Shown: positions 42,900 through 51,851, counted from the first letter of the stretch. The stretch is DNA of 61,444 nucleotides from Clostridiales bacterium (GCA_021204175.1 JAJPZT010000032.1:1-61444); one strand, 5' to 3'. Notes: generated by a model from the sequence alone, not told the origin. Program-made: numbers and translations.

Positions 42900-42998
42900 T
42901 TGAATGAACTCATTATAACCTTTACGGTTTCCGTTGTGGCAAATATTATTTCTAACTATATTTGCAAATGGATAGACGGAGTAAAACACGGTGACTAA
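42900..42998 (+). CDS. 32-residue membrane peptide, candidate type I toxin
   Basis: Starts at a TTG preceded by GGAGGGGAGGTG with 7-8 nt spacing. The peptide is NELIITFTVSVVANIISNYI after the start, i.e. one transmembrane helix, then CKWIDGVKHGD. This plan (short helix, then CKW-D and charged end) is that of many small Firmicute membrane toxins, which gene callers often miss because of length and the TTG start. It has its own promoter and a terminator shared with a convergent small RNA. Confidence 0.65.
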   Translation: MNELIITFTVSVVANIISNYICKWIDGVKHGD

Positions 42999-43024
42999 CC
43001 TGCGGTCTAAGCCTCCGCAAAAAA

Positions 43025-43109
43025 AGGCTAGAAAAGCCCAGAGAACAGCACTCTCCGGGCTTTTTGTGGTGTTTGAGTTGTATGAACTTTTTGTCATTAA
43101 CCTTCTGAC
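43025..43109 (-). ncRNA. Candidate antitoxin RNA (type I TA locus B)
   Basis: Predicted transcript of about 80 nt from a perfectly consensus minus-strand promoter, ending at the hairpin 43064-43032 with downstream T-rich sequence. It is convergent with the toxin-like peptide mRNA, and the two transcripts would be complementary across the terminator, as in Fst/RNAII-type systems. No coding potential. Function is inferred from layout. Confidence 0.6.
43032..43065. terminator. Bidirectional terminator of TA locus B
   Basis: 13-bp stem with one mismatch (43032-43044 with 43052-43064) bounded by A-run and T-run. Confidence 0.8.
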
Positions 43110-43115
43110 ACCTTA

Positions 43116-43144
43116 ATTATAACGCATTTACATTTTTCTGTCAA
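43116..43144 (-). promoter_or_regulatory. Perfect consensus promoter of the antitoxin RNA
   Basis: Minus-strand TTGACA (43144-43139), a 17-bp spacer and TATAAT (43121-43116). No protein-coding gene follows, only the short RNA. Confidence 0.85.
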
Positions 43145-43160
43145 GCAATTTTTTATGACT

Positions 43161-43640
43161 TTATTCGGGATAAGTCATATTCTCGGGCTTAATGCAATAA
43201 AGTGTTTCCCTCAAATATTTATCGGCTTCATACTTTGCGAAGGTCAGGTTATGGTCTAAATAGTTTCCGCACTCCTTTGCTTCCGTCGCAGGCACTTTTC
43301 CCTGAAAATCTCTTGTATACTCAAAGGCTTTAACCACATATGGCAGAATATCCTCTGAGGTCAGGTCGCCCTTAAAAATAAGATACATACCTGTTCGGCA
43401 GCCCATAGGTCCTACATAAATAACCTTGTCGGCTATGCCGCTTTCATCGCTTCTGAGATACACAGCCAAAAGGTGTTCCAGTGTGTGAATTGCGGAAATT
43501 TCGACAGGGGGTTCGATGTTGGGGTGTTTAAGACGCACGTCGAAGGTGGTCACTGTTTCGTTTCCTACGCTGTCCTTTCGGGAAACATATATCCCCGGCA
43601 GAAGCTTGGTATGGTCGATTGTAAAGCTTGTTACATTCAT
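43161..43640 (-). CDS. luxS: S-ribosylhomocysteine lyase LuxS
   Basis: Cleaves S-ribosylhomocysteine to homocysteine and the autoinducer-2 precursor DPD, recycling the SAM by-product. Metal ligands are in HTLEH (residues 52-56) and Cys124 (AKECGNYLDHNL); the catalytic Cys81 is in GPMGCRTGMYL. Length 159 aa is typical. It is a single-gene unit with its own promoter upstream. Confidence 0.96.
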   Translation of the reverse strand: MNVTSFTIDHTKLLPGIYVSRKDSVGNETVTTFDVRLKHPNIEPPVEISAIHTLEHLLAVYLRSDESGIADKVIYVGPMGCRTGMYLIFKGDLTSEDILPYVVKAFEYTRDFQGKVPATEAKECGNYLDHNLTFAKYEADKYLRETLYCIKPENMTYPE

Positions 43641-43694
43641 TTTAAATCCTTCTTTCGTTTTTCAATAAACAGTTTTATGAATTATCTTTATTCT

Positions 43695-43723
43695 ATTTTA
43701 ATATAATTCAATTAAAAGTACAA
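43695..43723 (-). promoter_or_regulatory. Putative luxS promoter
   Basis: Minus-strand TTGTAC (43723-43718), a 17-bp spacer and TAAAAT (43700-43695). Apart from this and the Rnf promoter, the 43641-43975 gap shows nothing I can support. Confidence 0.55.
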
Positions 43724-43819
43724 GTTTTATTTTTCGGCTCAGAACTCATTATATTGTATAAAGTTACCTATTGCTAACCAAAATCGGTGAAAATTTTTGG
43801 CGAAATCGTGCAAAAGGGC

Positions 43820-43848
43820 TTGTATTTTTCTCGAAAATATTTTATTAT
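43820..43848 (+). promoter_or_regulatory. Putative promoter of the rnf operon
   Basis: TTGTAT (43820-43825), a 17-bp spacer and TATTAT (43843-43848). This gives a leader of about 120 nt before rnfC. Confidence 0.55.
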
Positions 43849-43975
43849 ATAAGATAGATATTGTATGATTGAGTTCTGATTGATAAAGAACTGCTGGCGG
43901 TGTTTTTGAAAGGCAAAAATGCAGCAGCCTTTGACCACACTAATATCAGACAAAATTTATAAGGAGGTAAAATCT

Positions 43976-45313
43976 ATGGAAATTAAAACCTTCAAAAGAG
44001 GCGTTCATCCGCATGACGGAAAAGAGCTTTCCAACAAGGCTGCCATAAGGGTCATAAACCCCGAGGTTGGCGAACTTATTACAATTCCCTTAAGCCAACA
44101 CATCGGCGCACCCTGTGATCCCCTTGTGAAAGCAGGCGAAAGAGTTCTTGCAGGTCAGAAGATCGGCGAAAGCTCAGCTTTTGTCTCCGCTCCGGTTTAC
44201 GCTTCCGTCTCCGGTACGGTTAAGTTTGTTAAGCCTATGCTTACACCCGGAGGCACAATGGTTAATTCCGTAATTATTGAAAATGACGGGGAGTATGAAC
44301 AAGCTCCCTCTCTCGGTGAAAATAAGGACATTTCTTCCCTTACTCCCGAGCAGATTGTAGCACGTGTTAAAGAAGCGGGTATCGTCGGTATGGGCGGTGC
44401 GGGCTTCCCCACACAGGTTAAGTTAAGCCCCGGCCCTGACGCTAAAATCACCGACATTATTGTTAATGCCGCTGAGTGCGAACCCTTTTTGACATGCGAC
44501 CACAGATGTATGGTTGAAAGAGGTGAAGAGCTTGTTAAGGGTCTTGAGATTATGCTTAAGATTTTCCCCAATGCCAAGGGTCACATCGGTATCGAAGTGA
44601 ATAAGCCCGACGCTATTGCCGAAATGGAAAAGCTCACTAAGGGCATAAGCAACATTTCCGTTGTAAGCCTTAAGTGCAAATACCCCCAGGGCTCAGAAAA
44701 ACAGCTTATTGACGCAATTACGGGACGTCAAGTTCCTTCAGGCGGTCTCCCTGCGGCTGTAGGCTGTATCGTTGACAACGTAGCTACGGTTATGGCTATT
44801 AAGGCTGCGGTAATTGACGGAAAACCCCTTATCAGACGAGTTGTTACGGTTACAGGTGACGCAATCAACAACCCCTCAAACCTTGAAGTGCCTATCGGTA
44901 TGACCTATGCAAAGCTTATCGAAGCAGCCGGCGGCTTTAAAGAAGACCCGGCTAAGGTTATCTCAGGCGGTCCTATGATGGGTATTGCCCTTTTCGACAC
45001 TGAAGTTCCCGTTACAAAGACAACCTCGGGTATACTTTGCCTTACAAAGAAGGCGGCTGAAATTCCGCCCGAAAGCAACTGTATCCGCTGCGGAAAGTGT
45101 GTTGAGCACTGCCCAATGGGTCTTATGCCTCTTCATTTGAACGCAGATACTCTTGCAGGCGATATGGACGCATTTATTGCCCACCACGGCGTTGACTGTA
45201 TCGAGTGCGGCTCATGCTCATTCATCTGCCCCGCAAAGAGACAGCTTGCCCAGTCTATTCGTGTTAATAAGCGTGCCGCTATGGCAGTGCTTCGTGCAAA
45301 GGGGGGTAAATAA
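43976..45313 (+). CDS. rnfC: Rnf complex subunit RnfC
   Basis: Peripheral NADH/FMN- and Fe-S-binding subunit of the ferredoxin:NAD+ oxidoreductase ion pump. The nucleotide site is GIVGMGGAGFPTQVKL; two [4Fe-4S] motifs lie near the C-terminus (CIRCGKCVEHCP and CIECGSCSFICP). The ATG at 43976 follows AAGGAGG at ideal spacing and gives the family start MEIKTFKRGVHPHDGKE; 445 aa. First gene of rnfCDGEAB, the usual clostridial order. Confidence 0.97.
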   Translation: MEIKTFKRGVHPHDGKELSNKAAIRVINPEVGELITIPLSQHIGAPCDPLVKAGERVLAGQKIGESSAFVSAPVYASVSGTVKFVKPMLTPGGTMVNSVIIENDGEYEQAPSLGENKDISSLTPEQIVARVKEAGIVGMGGAGFPTQVKLSPGPDAKITDIIVNAAECEPFLTCDHRCMVERGEELVKGLEIMLKIFPNAKGHIGIEVNKPDAIAEMEKLTKGISNISVVSLKCKYPQGSEKQLIDAITGRQVPSGGLPAAVGCIVDNVATVMAIKAAVIDGKPLIRRVVTVTGDAINNPSNLEVPIGMTYAKLIEAAGGFKEDPAKVISGGPMMGIALFDTEVPVTKTTSGILCLTKKAAEIPPESNCIRCGKCVEHCPMGLMPLHLNADTLAGDMDAFIAHHGVDCIECGSCSFICPAKRQLAQSIRVNKRAAMAVLRAKGGK

Positions 45314-45315
45314 TT

Positions 45316-46293
45316 ATGGAAAAATTAGTTGTTTCTTCAACTCCTCACGTTAGGTCTAACGACAGCGTTCAAAGAATAATGCTCGACGTTATTATTGCGC
45401 TGGCACCTGCTGCAATTGCAGGTATAATTTTACACAACAACAGCATTAACGCAGCCTTAACGGTGGCTATTTCTATCGTTGCCTGTGTTATTTTCGAAGC
45501 AGGCTTTCAGAAGCTTACAAAACAGACCTGTACAATAAGCGATCTTTCTGCAGTTGTTACCGGTTTGCTTTTGGCTATGAACTTGCCTGAAACATCACCC
45601 TGGTGGATGCCTATTGTAGGTGCTTTCTTCTCAATTATAGTTGCAAAGCAGCTTTTCGGCGGTTTGGGTCAAAACTTCATTAACCCTGCTCTTGCCGGCA
45701 GAGCCTTCCTTTTGGCAGCTTACCCCACAAAGATGACGGGCAGCGCAGCTTTCGGTCCTGCAAAGTTTGAAAGCGTTGTTGACGCCGCTACCTATGCAAC
45801 TCCTCTTACAGCACTTAAGGAGTCGGCAGGTGCGGTTACATCTTCTGATATTATTAACGGGTTTTTGGGAAACGTCGGCGGAACAATCGGTGAAACCTGT
45901 GCGGTTCTCCTTATTCTCGGCGGTATCTACCTTATCGTAAGAAAGGTTATAAGCTGGAGAATACCCGTTACATATATCGCTACAGTATTTATTCTTATGC
46001 TTATTTTCGGCAGAAACGGCGCAGGCGACTTTATGGGCGCAATAAACGAGCTTTTTGTGGGCGGTCTTATGCTGGGTGCTTTCTTTATGGCTACCGACTA
46101 TGCATCATCTCCCGTAACTCCCATAGGTCAGCTTATTATGGGCGTAGGCTGCGGTGTTTTGACGGTTATTATAAGACTTTGGGGAGGCTACCCCGAGGGT
46201 GTATCCTACTCAATTCTTCTTATGAACCTTTGTGTACCTCTTATTGACAGGTTTACTGAACCTAAAATTTTCGGGGAGGTGAAGAAGAAATGA
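45316..46293 (+). CDS. rnfD: Rnf complex subunit RnfD
   Basis: Integral membrane subunit with covalently bound FMN. About nine transmembrane segments. The flavinylation region is ATYATPLTALKE (flavinylated Thr expected in the TPL motif), and the conserved FGGLGQNFINPALAGRAFLLA is clear. Length 325 aa. It lies 2 nt after rnfC and overlaps rnfG by 4 nt. Confidence 0.96.
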   Translation: MEKLVVSSTPHVRSNDSVQRIMLDVIIALAPAAIAGIILHNNSINAALTVAISIVACVIFEAGFQKLTKQTCTISDLSAVVTGLLLAMNLPETSPWWMPIVGAFFSIIVAKQLFGGLGQNFINPALAGRAFLLAAYPTKMTGSAAFGPAKFESVVDAATYATPLTALKESAGAVTSSDIINGFLGNVGGTIGETCAVLLILGGIYLIVRKVISWRIPVTYIATVFILMLIFGRNGAGDFMGAINELFVGGLMLGAFFMATDYASSPVTPIGQLIMGVGCGVLTVIIRLWGGYPEGVSYSILLMNLCVPLIDRFTEPKIFGEVKKK

Positions 46294-46883
46294 AAATAAT
46301 TAAACCGGGTATTATTCTTTTAATTATTTGTGCCGTTGCGGCAGCTCTTCTTGGATTTGTAAATTCCGTTACCCTTGAGCCTATTGCAGAGCAGACAGCT
46401 AAAAAGACAGCCGAAGCTATGGAAGCGGTTTTCGAAGGCGCAGAGTTCGGCGACAGTGTTGAAACAGAAATCAGCGGTGCAGACCTTGACACAGACGGAG
46501 AGGACTTAAGCGACGCCACTATTACGGCTTATGCAGAGGCTGAAATCGACGGCAGCTCAGCAGGCTATGCAGTTTCGGTTGAAACAAACGGCTACGGCGG
46601 AACTCTTTCAATGATGGTCGGTATCGACAATGACGGAGTTATTACAGGCGTAAGCGTTATCGATATGAGCGAAACAGCCGGTCTTGGCGCTAACTGCCAG
46701 ACAGAGTGGATTGATCAGTATCAGGGCAAGGTTGCTCCCATAACAGTCAGCAAAACAGGCGCTCAGGGCGACAGCCAGATTGACGCAATCACTTCCGCCA
46801 CAATCACTTCAAAGGCTGTTACAAGAGGCGTAAACGCTGTTTATTATGCTTTCTCACAAGGTCAGTTAGGAGGTGCAAATTAA
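46290..46883 (+). CDS. rnfG: Rnf complex subunit RnfG
   Basis: Membrane-anchored FMN-binding subunit. One N-terminal transmembrane helix (residues 6-28), then a periplasmic-type FMN-binding domain with the flavinylation motif DAITSATITSKAVT near residue 170; the second Thr of SAT-x-T carries FMN in the family. Length 197 aa. Its stop overlaps the start of rnfE by one base. Confidence 0.95.
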   Translation: MKIIKPGIILLIICAVAAALLGFVNSVTLEPIAEQTAKKTAEAMEAVFEGAEFGDSVETEISGADLDTDGEDLSDATITAYAEAEIDGSSAGYAVSVETNGYGGTLSMMVGIDNDGVITGVSVIDMSETAGLGANCQTEWIDQYQGKVAPITVSKTGAQGDSQIDAITSATITSKAVTRGVNAVYYAFSQGQLGGAN

Positions 46884-47485
46884 TGCAAAATCCTGTTAAA
46901 ATTTTGAAAAACGGTTTGCTTAATGAGAACCCTACATTTGTTCAGGTTATAGGTATGTGTCCTACACTTGCGGTTACAACCGGTGCGGTTAATGCAGTAG
47001 GTATGGGTCTTTCCGTTACTGCGGTTCTTACCTGTTCAAACCTGTTTATATCACTTATTAGGAAGTTTGTTCCCGATGAAATAAGAATACCTTCATTCAT
47101 CGTTGTTATAGCAACCTTCGTTACAATAGTTCAGCTTGTTCTTAAGGCTTTTATTCCCACTCTTGACAGTGCTTTGGGCTTGTTTATTCCTCTTATCGTT
47201 GTAAACTGCCTTATCCTTGCAAGAGCCGAGGCTTTCGCTTCTAAGAACGACCCCATTTCCTCTGTTTTCGACGGTATCGGTATGGGTCTCGGCTTTACGG
47301 TTGCTCTTACATGCATCGGTATCGTAAGAGAGTTCTTGGGAACAGGGGCTGTTTTCGGAATTACAGTTCTTCCCGAAGCATTCCCTAAGACAATCACAAT
47401 GATTCTTCCTCCCGGAGCATTCTTTACACTGGCATTCTTAATGATAGCTGTAAACAAAATCAGAAGCTCAAGGGCTAAGGCATAA
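46883..47485 (+). CDS. rnfE: Rnf complex subunit RnfE
   Basis: Integral membrane subunit with six transmembrane helices. Family landmarks are GLLNENPTFVQVIGMCPTLA at the N-terminus and LTCIGIVREFLGTG. RnfE and RnfA are inverted homologues that form the membrane core with a [2Fe-2S] site (cysteines in GMCPTLAVT and LTCIGIVRE). Length 200 aa. Confidence 0.96.
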   Translation: MQNPVKILKNGLLNENPTFVQVIGMCPTLAVTTGAVNAVGMGLSVTAVLTCSNLFISLIRKFVPDEIRIPSFIVVIATFVTIVQLVLKAFIPTLDSALGLFIPLIVVNCLILARAEAFASKNDPISSVFDGIGMGLGFTVALTCIGIVREFLGTGAVFGITVLPEAFPKTITMILPPGAFFTLAFLMIAVNKIRSSRAKA

Positions 47486-47498
47486 GGAGGGGATATAA

Positions 47499-48077
47499 AT
47501 GAGATTAATTGCTATAATTGTTACGGCGATATTTATTAATAACTACGTTATGTCCCAGTTCCTCGGCATTTGTCCGTTCTTGGGCGTATCCAAAAAGGTA
47601 GAAACAGCTGCCGGTATGGGTGTTGCGGTTATTTTCGTAATGGCTCTTGCCTCCGCTGCTTCATGGCTTGCTTATAACTTTATTCTTGTTCCTCTCGGAC
47701 TTGAATATCTTTATAATATTGCCTTTATTCTTATTATTGCGTCACTTGTTCAGTTTGTGGAGATGTTTATTAAAAAGTCCTCTCCATCACTTTATCAGGC
47801 GCTTGGTGTGTTCCTGCCTCTTATAACAACAAACTGTGCCGTTTTGGGCGTTGCTGTTTCAAATATGCAGGCAGGCTATAACTTTATTGAAGCTGTTGTA
47901 AACGGTGTAGGCGGTGCTGCAGGCTTTGCTATGGCTATTATTCTGTTTGCCGGTATTCGTGAAAGAATTGCCCGCAACAAGATTTTGCCTGCTGTCAGCG
48001 GTTTCCCTATTGCGCTTATTTCAGCCGGTCTTATGTCCATTGCCTTTTTGGGCTTCTCGGGCATAAGCCTTATGTGA
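47499..48077 (+). CDS. rnfA: Rnf complex subunit RnfA
   Basis: Six-helix integral membrane partner of RnfE. The conserved FLGICPFLGVSKKVETAAGMG and LPLITTNCAVLGVA each hold a cysteine of the shared intramembrane Fe-S site. Length 192 aa. Starts 13 nt after rnfE with GGAGGGG upstream. Confidence 0.96.
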   Translation: MRLIAIIVTAIFINNYVMSQFLGICPFLGVSKKVETAAGMGVAVIFVMALASAASWLAYNFILVPLGLEYLYNIAFILIIASLVQFVEMFIKKSSPSLYQALGVFLPLITTNCAVLGVAVSNMQAGYNFIEAVVNGVGGAAGFAMAIILFAGIRERIARNKILPAVSGFPIALISAGLMSIAFLGFSGISLM

Positions 48078-48096
48078 TAAGGGAGGTGCAGATTTA

Positions 48097-48894
48097 ATGG
48101 ATATTACAAGTATTCTTTATCCGGTATTGAGTATCGGCGGTATGGGTGTTGTATTCGGCGCTTTCCTTGGTTTTGCCGCTATTAAATTTAAGGTTGAAAC
48201 AGATCCGAAAGTTCCTCTTGTAAGAGAGTGCCTTCCCGGTGCTAACTGCGGCGGCTGCGGCTATGCAGGCTGCGACGCTTTGGCTGACGCTATCGTTAAG
48301 GGCGAAGCTCCCGTTAATGCTTGTCCCGTCGGCGGTGCTGCCGTAGCTGAAAAGGTTGGGGCTGTTATGGGCGTTTCTGCCGGATCTTCTGAAAAAATGG
48401 TTGCTTTCGTTAAGTGTAACGGAAACTGTGAAGCAGCTAAAAGCAAGTATGAATATTTCGGTATTAACGACTGCGTAATGGAAGCTAACCTTGCAGGGGG
48501 CAACAAGCTTTGTTCCTACGGCTGTCTCGGCGACGGAAACTGTGTAAGAGCCTGCAACTTCGACGCAATTCATATTGTAAACGGCATTGCAGTTGTTGAC
48601 AAAGAAAAGTGCGTTGCCTGCGGAGCTTGTACAAAGGCTTGTCCCAAGAGCCTTATTGAGCTTATTCCTTATTCGGCTAAGGTTGCCGTTCAGTGTAACT
48701 CCAACGATATGCCAAAGGTTTCTAAGGATAACTGCTCAAATGCTTGTATGGGCTGTCAGCTTTGCGCAAGAAACTGCCCCGAAAAGGCTGTTACCGTAAC
48801 TAAGTTCCTTGCTAAGGTAGACTATTCTAAGTGTACCGCCTGCGGAACCTGTACGGAAAAATGCCCCACAAAGGCAATTAAACATATTTCATAA
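48097..48894 (+). CDS. rnfB: Rnf complex subunit RnfB (ferredoxin-interacting)
   Basis: Fe-S protein that accepts electrons from reduced ferredoxin. One N-terminal transmembrane helix, then a four-Cys cluster domain (PGANCGGCGYAGCDALADAI) and several [4Fe-4S] motifs: CVACGACTKACP, CMGCQLCARNCP and CTACGTCTEKCP, with further Cys in CSYGCLGDGNCVRAC. Length 265 aa. Last gene of the operon, followed by a terminator. Confidence 0.96.
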   Translation: MDITSILYPVLSIGGMGVVFGAFLGFAAIKFKVETDPKVPLVRECLPGANCGGCGYAGCDALADAIVKGEAPVNACPVGGAAVAEKVGAVMGVSAGSSEKMVAFVKCNGNCEAAKSKYEYFGINDCVMEANLAGGNKLCSYGCLGDGNCVRACNFDAIHIVNGIAVVDKEKCVACGACTKACPKSLIELIPYSAKVAVQCNSNDMPKVSKDNCSNACMGCQLCARNCPEKAVTVTKFLAKVDYSKCTACGTCTEKCPTKAIKHIS

Positions 48895-48913
48895 GCAAAT
48901 ATTAAATAATAAA

Positions 48914-48945
48914 GCACCGCAGAGAGAAATTTCTGCGGTGTTTTC
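48914..48945 (+). terminator. Terminator of the rnf operon
   Basis: Perfect 9-bp stem CACCGCAGA/TCTGCGGTG (48915-48923 with 48932-48940) followed by TTTT. Confidence 0.85.
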
Positions 48946-48970
48946 GCTTCGGCTTAAATTATTACATACA

Positions 48971-49005
48971 AAAACAGCCTCGGTTTTAAAGCCGGGGCTG
49001 TTTTT
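48971..49005. terminator. Second, bidirectional terminator, probably for the KDG kinase
   Basis: 13-bp stem with one G-U type pair (48971-48983 with 48992-49004), bounded by A-run and T-run, between convergent transcription units. Confidence 0.8.
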
Positions 49006-49023
49006 CATAATAAGCTTATGTAA

Positions 49024-50067
49024 TTATCTGTTCATTTCAGACTGAGGACCTGTTGACTTATGGTTTTTAATTACGCTGTTGATTTCTTCCAGTGAAGAAC
49101 GTGGCATATCGCCGTAAACAGTGTTTTTAACTGCGGACATAGCGTCGCCGTATTCAACTGCAGCCTGAATGTCGCCCTTCATAAGAATTGCATAAAGTGC
49201 GCCGCCTACGAAAGCGTCGCCGGAGCCTATACGGTCAACAACCTCGATTTCCTTATAATGCTCTTCTTCATAGAACTTTCCGTCAAAATAAATCTTACAG
49301 CCGAAGTTATGACGCGTGGGGCTGATAGCGATACGTCTTGTGGTAGCAACTATTTTACAGCCGTATTCGTCTGCATAGCTCTTCATAATTTCTTCAAGAG
49401 TGCCTGTTTTTTGCATCATTCTGCGTGAGGTCTCTTCGGAAACGAAAAGAACATCAACATAGGGCAAAATCTTGGTTATGGTTTCTCTTGCTTCTTCTTC
49501 ACTCCAAAGGGTAGCTCTGTAGTTAAAGTCGAAGGAAACAGCTGCGCCGTTTTTCTTAAACTCCTGAATCATTTTAAGAGTAGTATCTCTTAAGCTGGGA
49601 GCAAGGGCAAGGGTTATGCCGCTTACGTGGAAAAGACGTGTCTTATAATAAACCTCGGGGTTAATTTCATCGAAAGTAATTTTTGTAAATGAAGAGTTGG
49701 CTCTGTCATAAACAACCGATGACTTTCTGGGGTAAGCACCTGACTCGTAATAATAAACGCCCAAACGCTTTTCGGGAGACTTGTCGAAAACAACATATCT
49801 GTCGGTAACAGCGCCGTAACGAACGTTATACTGAATAAACCTGCCTATTTTGTTATCGGGGAGCTTTGTGATAATAGCGGTTTTAGCGCCCAAATAAGCT
49901 GCGCCTGAAGCTACGTTAAGCTCTGAACCGCCTGCGTTTTTATCAAAAACCTCACCGTATGAAATTTTTTCTTTATCGGGGGCTGAAAGTCTGAGCATAA
50001 CCTCACCGAAGCTAACAAGGTCAAAACGTCTGCCGACACCGTCGGGAATAAAATCTCTAATCTGCAT
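49024..50067 (-). CDS. kdgK: PfkB-family sugar kinase, 2-keto-3-deoxygluconate kinase-like
   Basis: Ribokinase-fold kinase. The N-terminal segment FDLVSFGEVMLRLSAPDKEKI and the GGSELNVASGAAYLG motif match KDG kinases; the catalytic DRIGSGDAFVGGALYA is near residue 276. KDG kinase phosphorylates 2-keto-3-deoxygluconate from uronate (pectin) breakdown before aldol cleavage. Length 347 aa. It is monocistronic. The link to uronates agrees with the galacturonokinase-like cluster at 10.6 kb, but no KDPG aldolase or uronate isomerase is in the window. Confidence 0.82.
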   Translation of the reverse strand: MQIRDFIPDGVGRRFDLVSFGEVMLRLSAPDKEKISYGEVFDKNAGGSELNVASGAAYLGAKTAIITKLPDNKIGRFIQYNVRYGAVTDRYVVFDKSPEKRLGVYYYESGAYPRKSSVVYDRANSSFTKITFDEINPEVYYKTRLFHVSGITLALAPSLRDTTLKMIQEFKKNGAAVSFDFNYRATLWSEEEARETITKILPYVDVLFVSEETSRRMMQKTGTLEEIMKSYADEYGCKIVATTRRIAISPTRHNFGCKIYFDGKFYEEEHYKEIEVVDRIGSGDAFVGGALYAILMKGDIQAAVEYGDAMSAVKNTVYGDMPRSSLEEINSVIKNHKSTGPQSEMNR

Positions 50068-50113
50068 TAAATATATACCTCCTCTTTATAAAAGTGTTCT
50101 TAACATTTATATA

Positions 50114-50142
50114 ATTATACCATATTATGTTTGGAATGACAA
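50114..50142 (-). promoter_or_regulatory. Sigma-A promoter of the KDG kinase
   Basis: Minus-strand TTGTCA (50142-50137), a 17-bp spacer and TATAAT (50119-50114). Confidence 0.75.
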
Positions 50143-50202
50143 GAACTTTTGTTGATTTTAACAAGAAATTTTCCGAAAATTTTAAAAATCATATGTTAAA
50201 TC

Positions 50203-51075
50203 TTACAAAGAGTTTACTATGTTTTTAAGCTCTTCCTCGTCAAAATCATAGTCTGTGTTGCAGAAATGACAGTGTACATTGGCTTTTTTGTCCTCATTGA
50301 GCATAGCTTCAAGCTCTTTTTTGCCTACGCTTACCAAAGCCTTTACAACCTTGTCTCTTGAACAGTCACACCTGAACTCTGTTTCGGTTCTGTCCATAAT
50401 TACCAGGTCAAAATCCTTCAAAACCCTGTTTATAATGCCCTCAATGTCAAGTCCGCTTTCAAACATGGACGTTACGGAAGGAATTGCCCCTAAACGGCGT
50501 TCAAGACGTGTTATAATGTCATCATCAGCATCCGGCAAAAGTTGTAAAATAAACCCTCCCGACTGCTTTATTGAAAGGTCTGTGTCAACCAAAACTCCCA
50601 GGGCACAGGCTGAACGGGTCTGCTCGCTTAAAGCAAAATAATAGGTTATGTCCTCGGCGATTTCTCCCGAAATTATGGGGACCTGCCCTACATAAGGCTC
50701 TTTAAGCCCCAAATCCTTGATTACTGTCAGGCTGCCGTTGCCAACTGCTCCGCTTACGTCAAGCTTTCCGAATTTGTTTAAGGGAAGGTTGGCGGAGGGG
50801 TTGTTTACATAGCCCTTGACTGTTCCGTCGGCGGCAGCGGTTACGGTAATTCCGCCGATAGGTCCGTCGCCCTTAATGGTGATTGTTAAAATGTTGGTTG
50901 GGTCTTTCAGCATAAGCCCCATCATTGTTCCGGCGGTTAAGGTTCTGCCCAAAGCCGCCGAAGCGGTAGGGGTGGTGTTGTGGGCTTGTCTTGCCCTTTC
51001 CGCAATGTCCTTTGTGTCTGCAAAGAAGAAGCGGATAGCTCCCTCTGCGGCGGTGCCTCTTAAAACACAGCTCAT
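50203..51075 (-). CDS. hslO: Redox-regulated chaperone Hsp33
   Basis: Cytoplasmic holdase activated by oxidative unfolding. The N-terminal domain has HNTTPTASAALGRTLTA. The C-terminal zinc switch uses four Cys: CDC (FRCDCSRDKV) and CHFC (HCHFCNTDYDF), matching the CxC...CxxC pattern. Length 290 aa. Its start overlaps the stop of the upstream methyltransferase by 4 nt. Confidence 0.96.
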   Translation of the reverse strand: MSCVLRGTAAEGAIRFFFADTKDIAERARQAHNTTPTASAALGRTLTAGTMMGLMLKDPTNILTITIKGDGPIGGITVTAAADGTVKGYVNNPSANLPLNKFGKLDVSGAVGNGSLTVIKDLGLKEPYVGQVPIISGEIAEDITYYFALSEQTRSACALGVLVDTDLSIKQSGGFILQLLPDADDDIITRLERRLGAIPSVTSMFESGLDIEGIINRVLKDFDLVIMDRTETEFRCDCSRDKVVKALVSVGKKELEAMLNEDKKANVHCHFCNTDYDFDEEELKNIVNSL

Positions 51076-51824
51076 ATTTCATTATCCTTTCTTACAATAA
51101 AATAAATTCTTTCCGTAGTCTCTGTTGGGGCTTCGAGATTTTCTGCATCCGCTGTTTCCAAAAGCTTAAACCCCGTTTCTTTAAGAAGCCCTTTAATTTC
51201 TTCAACGGAATAGGCTCTCTCATAGTGGCATTCCTCAGCCCTTTCATAAGAGCCGTCGGGGTTTTCCGAAAAAATATTTACATAATATTCGCAAATATTT
51301 TTATCTTCGTCAAAACAGTTTTCACAGGTAAAAGCGTAGCTGTCAGTTGTCTGACAGAAGCTGCCGTTTCCCAAAATTTCCTTAAGCTTATAAGGGGTGT
51401 TAAGGTCGAAAATAAAAAGTCCATTGTCATTAAGAGCGTTTTTGCAGTTTTCGAAGACCTTTTTAAGGTCGTCCTTGTCTGTAATGTAATTCAGACTGTC
51501 GCAGAGAGAAATAATCAGGTCATAGCCCTCGGGGGAAGAAAATTCCCTCATATCCTGCTGGACAAAAAGGGGATTTACTCCGGCTTTAACGGCGTTGTTG
51601 TAGGCCTCAGTCAGCATTTCCTCCGATATGTCTGCCCCCGTTACCTCACAGCCCTTTTTCGCAAACAAAATCGACATCTGCCCTGTTCCGCAGCCCAAAT
51701 CCAAAACTGTCTCGGGCTTTATATTATATTTTTTCAAATAATGCTCAATGTTTTTAAGCCAGTCTCCGTAGGGAACATCTTCCATAAAAACATCATAAAG
51801 ATGAGCCAGGCTTTTATATATCAT
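51072..51824 (-). CDS. Class I SAM-dependent methyltransferase, substrate unknown
   Basis: Rossmann-fold methyltransferase of 250 residues. SAM motif I is VLDLGCGTGQMSILFA, and the acidic post-motif is VTGADISEEML. The N-terminus YKSLAHLYDVFMEDVPYGDW is common in a clostridial/bacillar group (YqeM-like) whose substrate is not established. First gene of a two-gene unit with hslO. Confidence 0.82.
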   Translation of the reverse strand: MIYKSLAHLYDVFMEDVPYGDWLKNIEHYLKKYNIKPETVLDLGCGTGQMSILFAKKGCEVTGADISEEMLTEAYNNAVKAGVNPLFVQQDMREFSSPEGYDLIISLCDSLNYITDKDDLKKVFENCKNALNDNGLFIFDLNTPYKLKEILGNGSFCQTTDSYAFTCENCFDEDKNICEYYVNIFSENPDGSYERAEECHYERAYSVEEIKGLLKETGFKLLETADAENLEAPTETTERIYFIVRKDNEI

Positions 51825-51851
51825 ATTTTCACGTCCTTTTCTTTTTCTCGT

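Noticed and set aside
43641-43975. SAM-responsive riboswitch controlling luxS
   Set aside because: The luxS leader is short and AT-rich with no S-box or SAM aptamer pattern.
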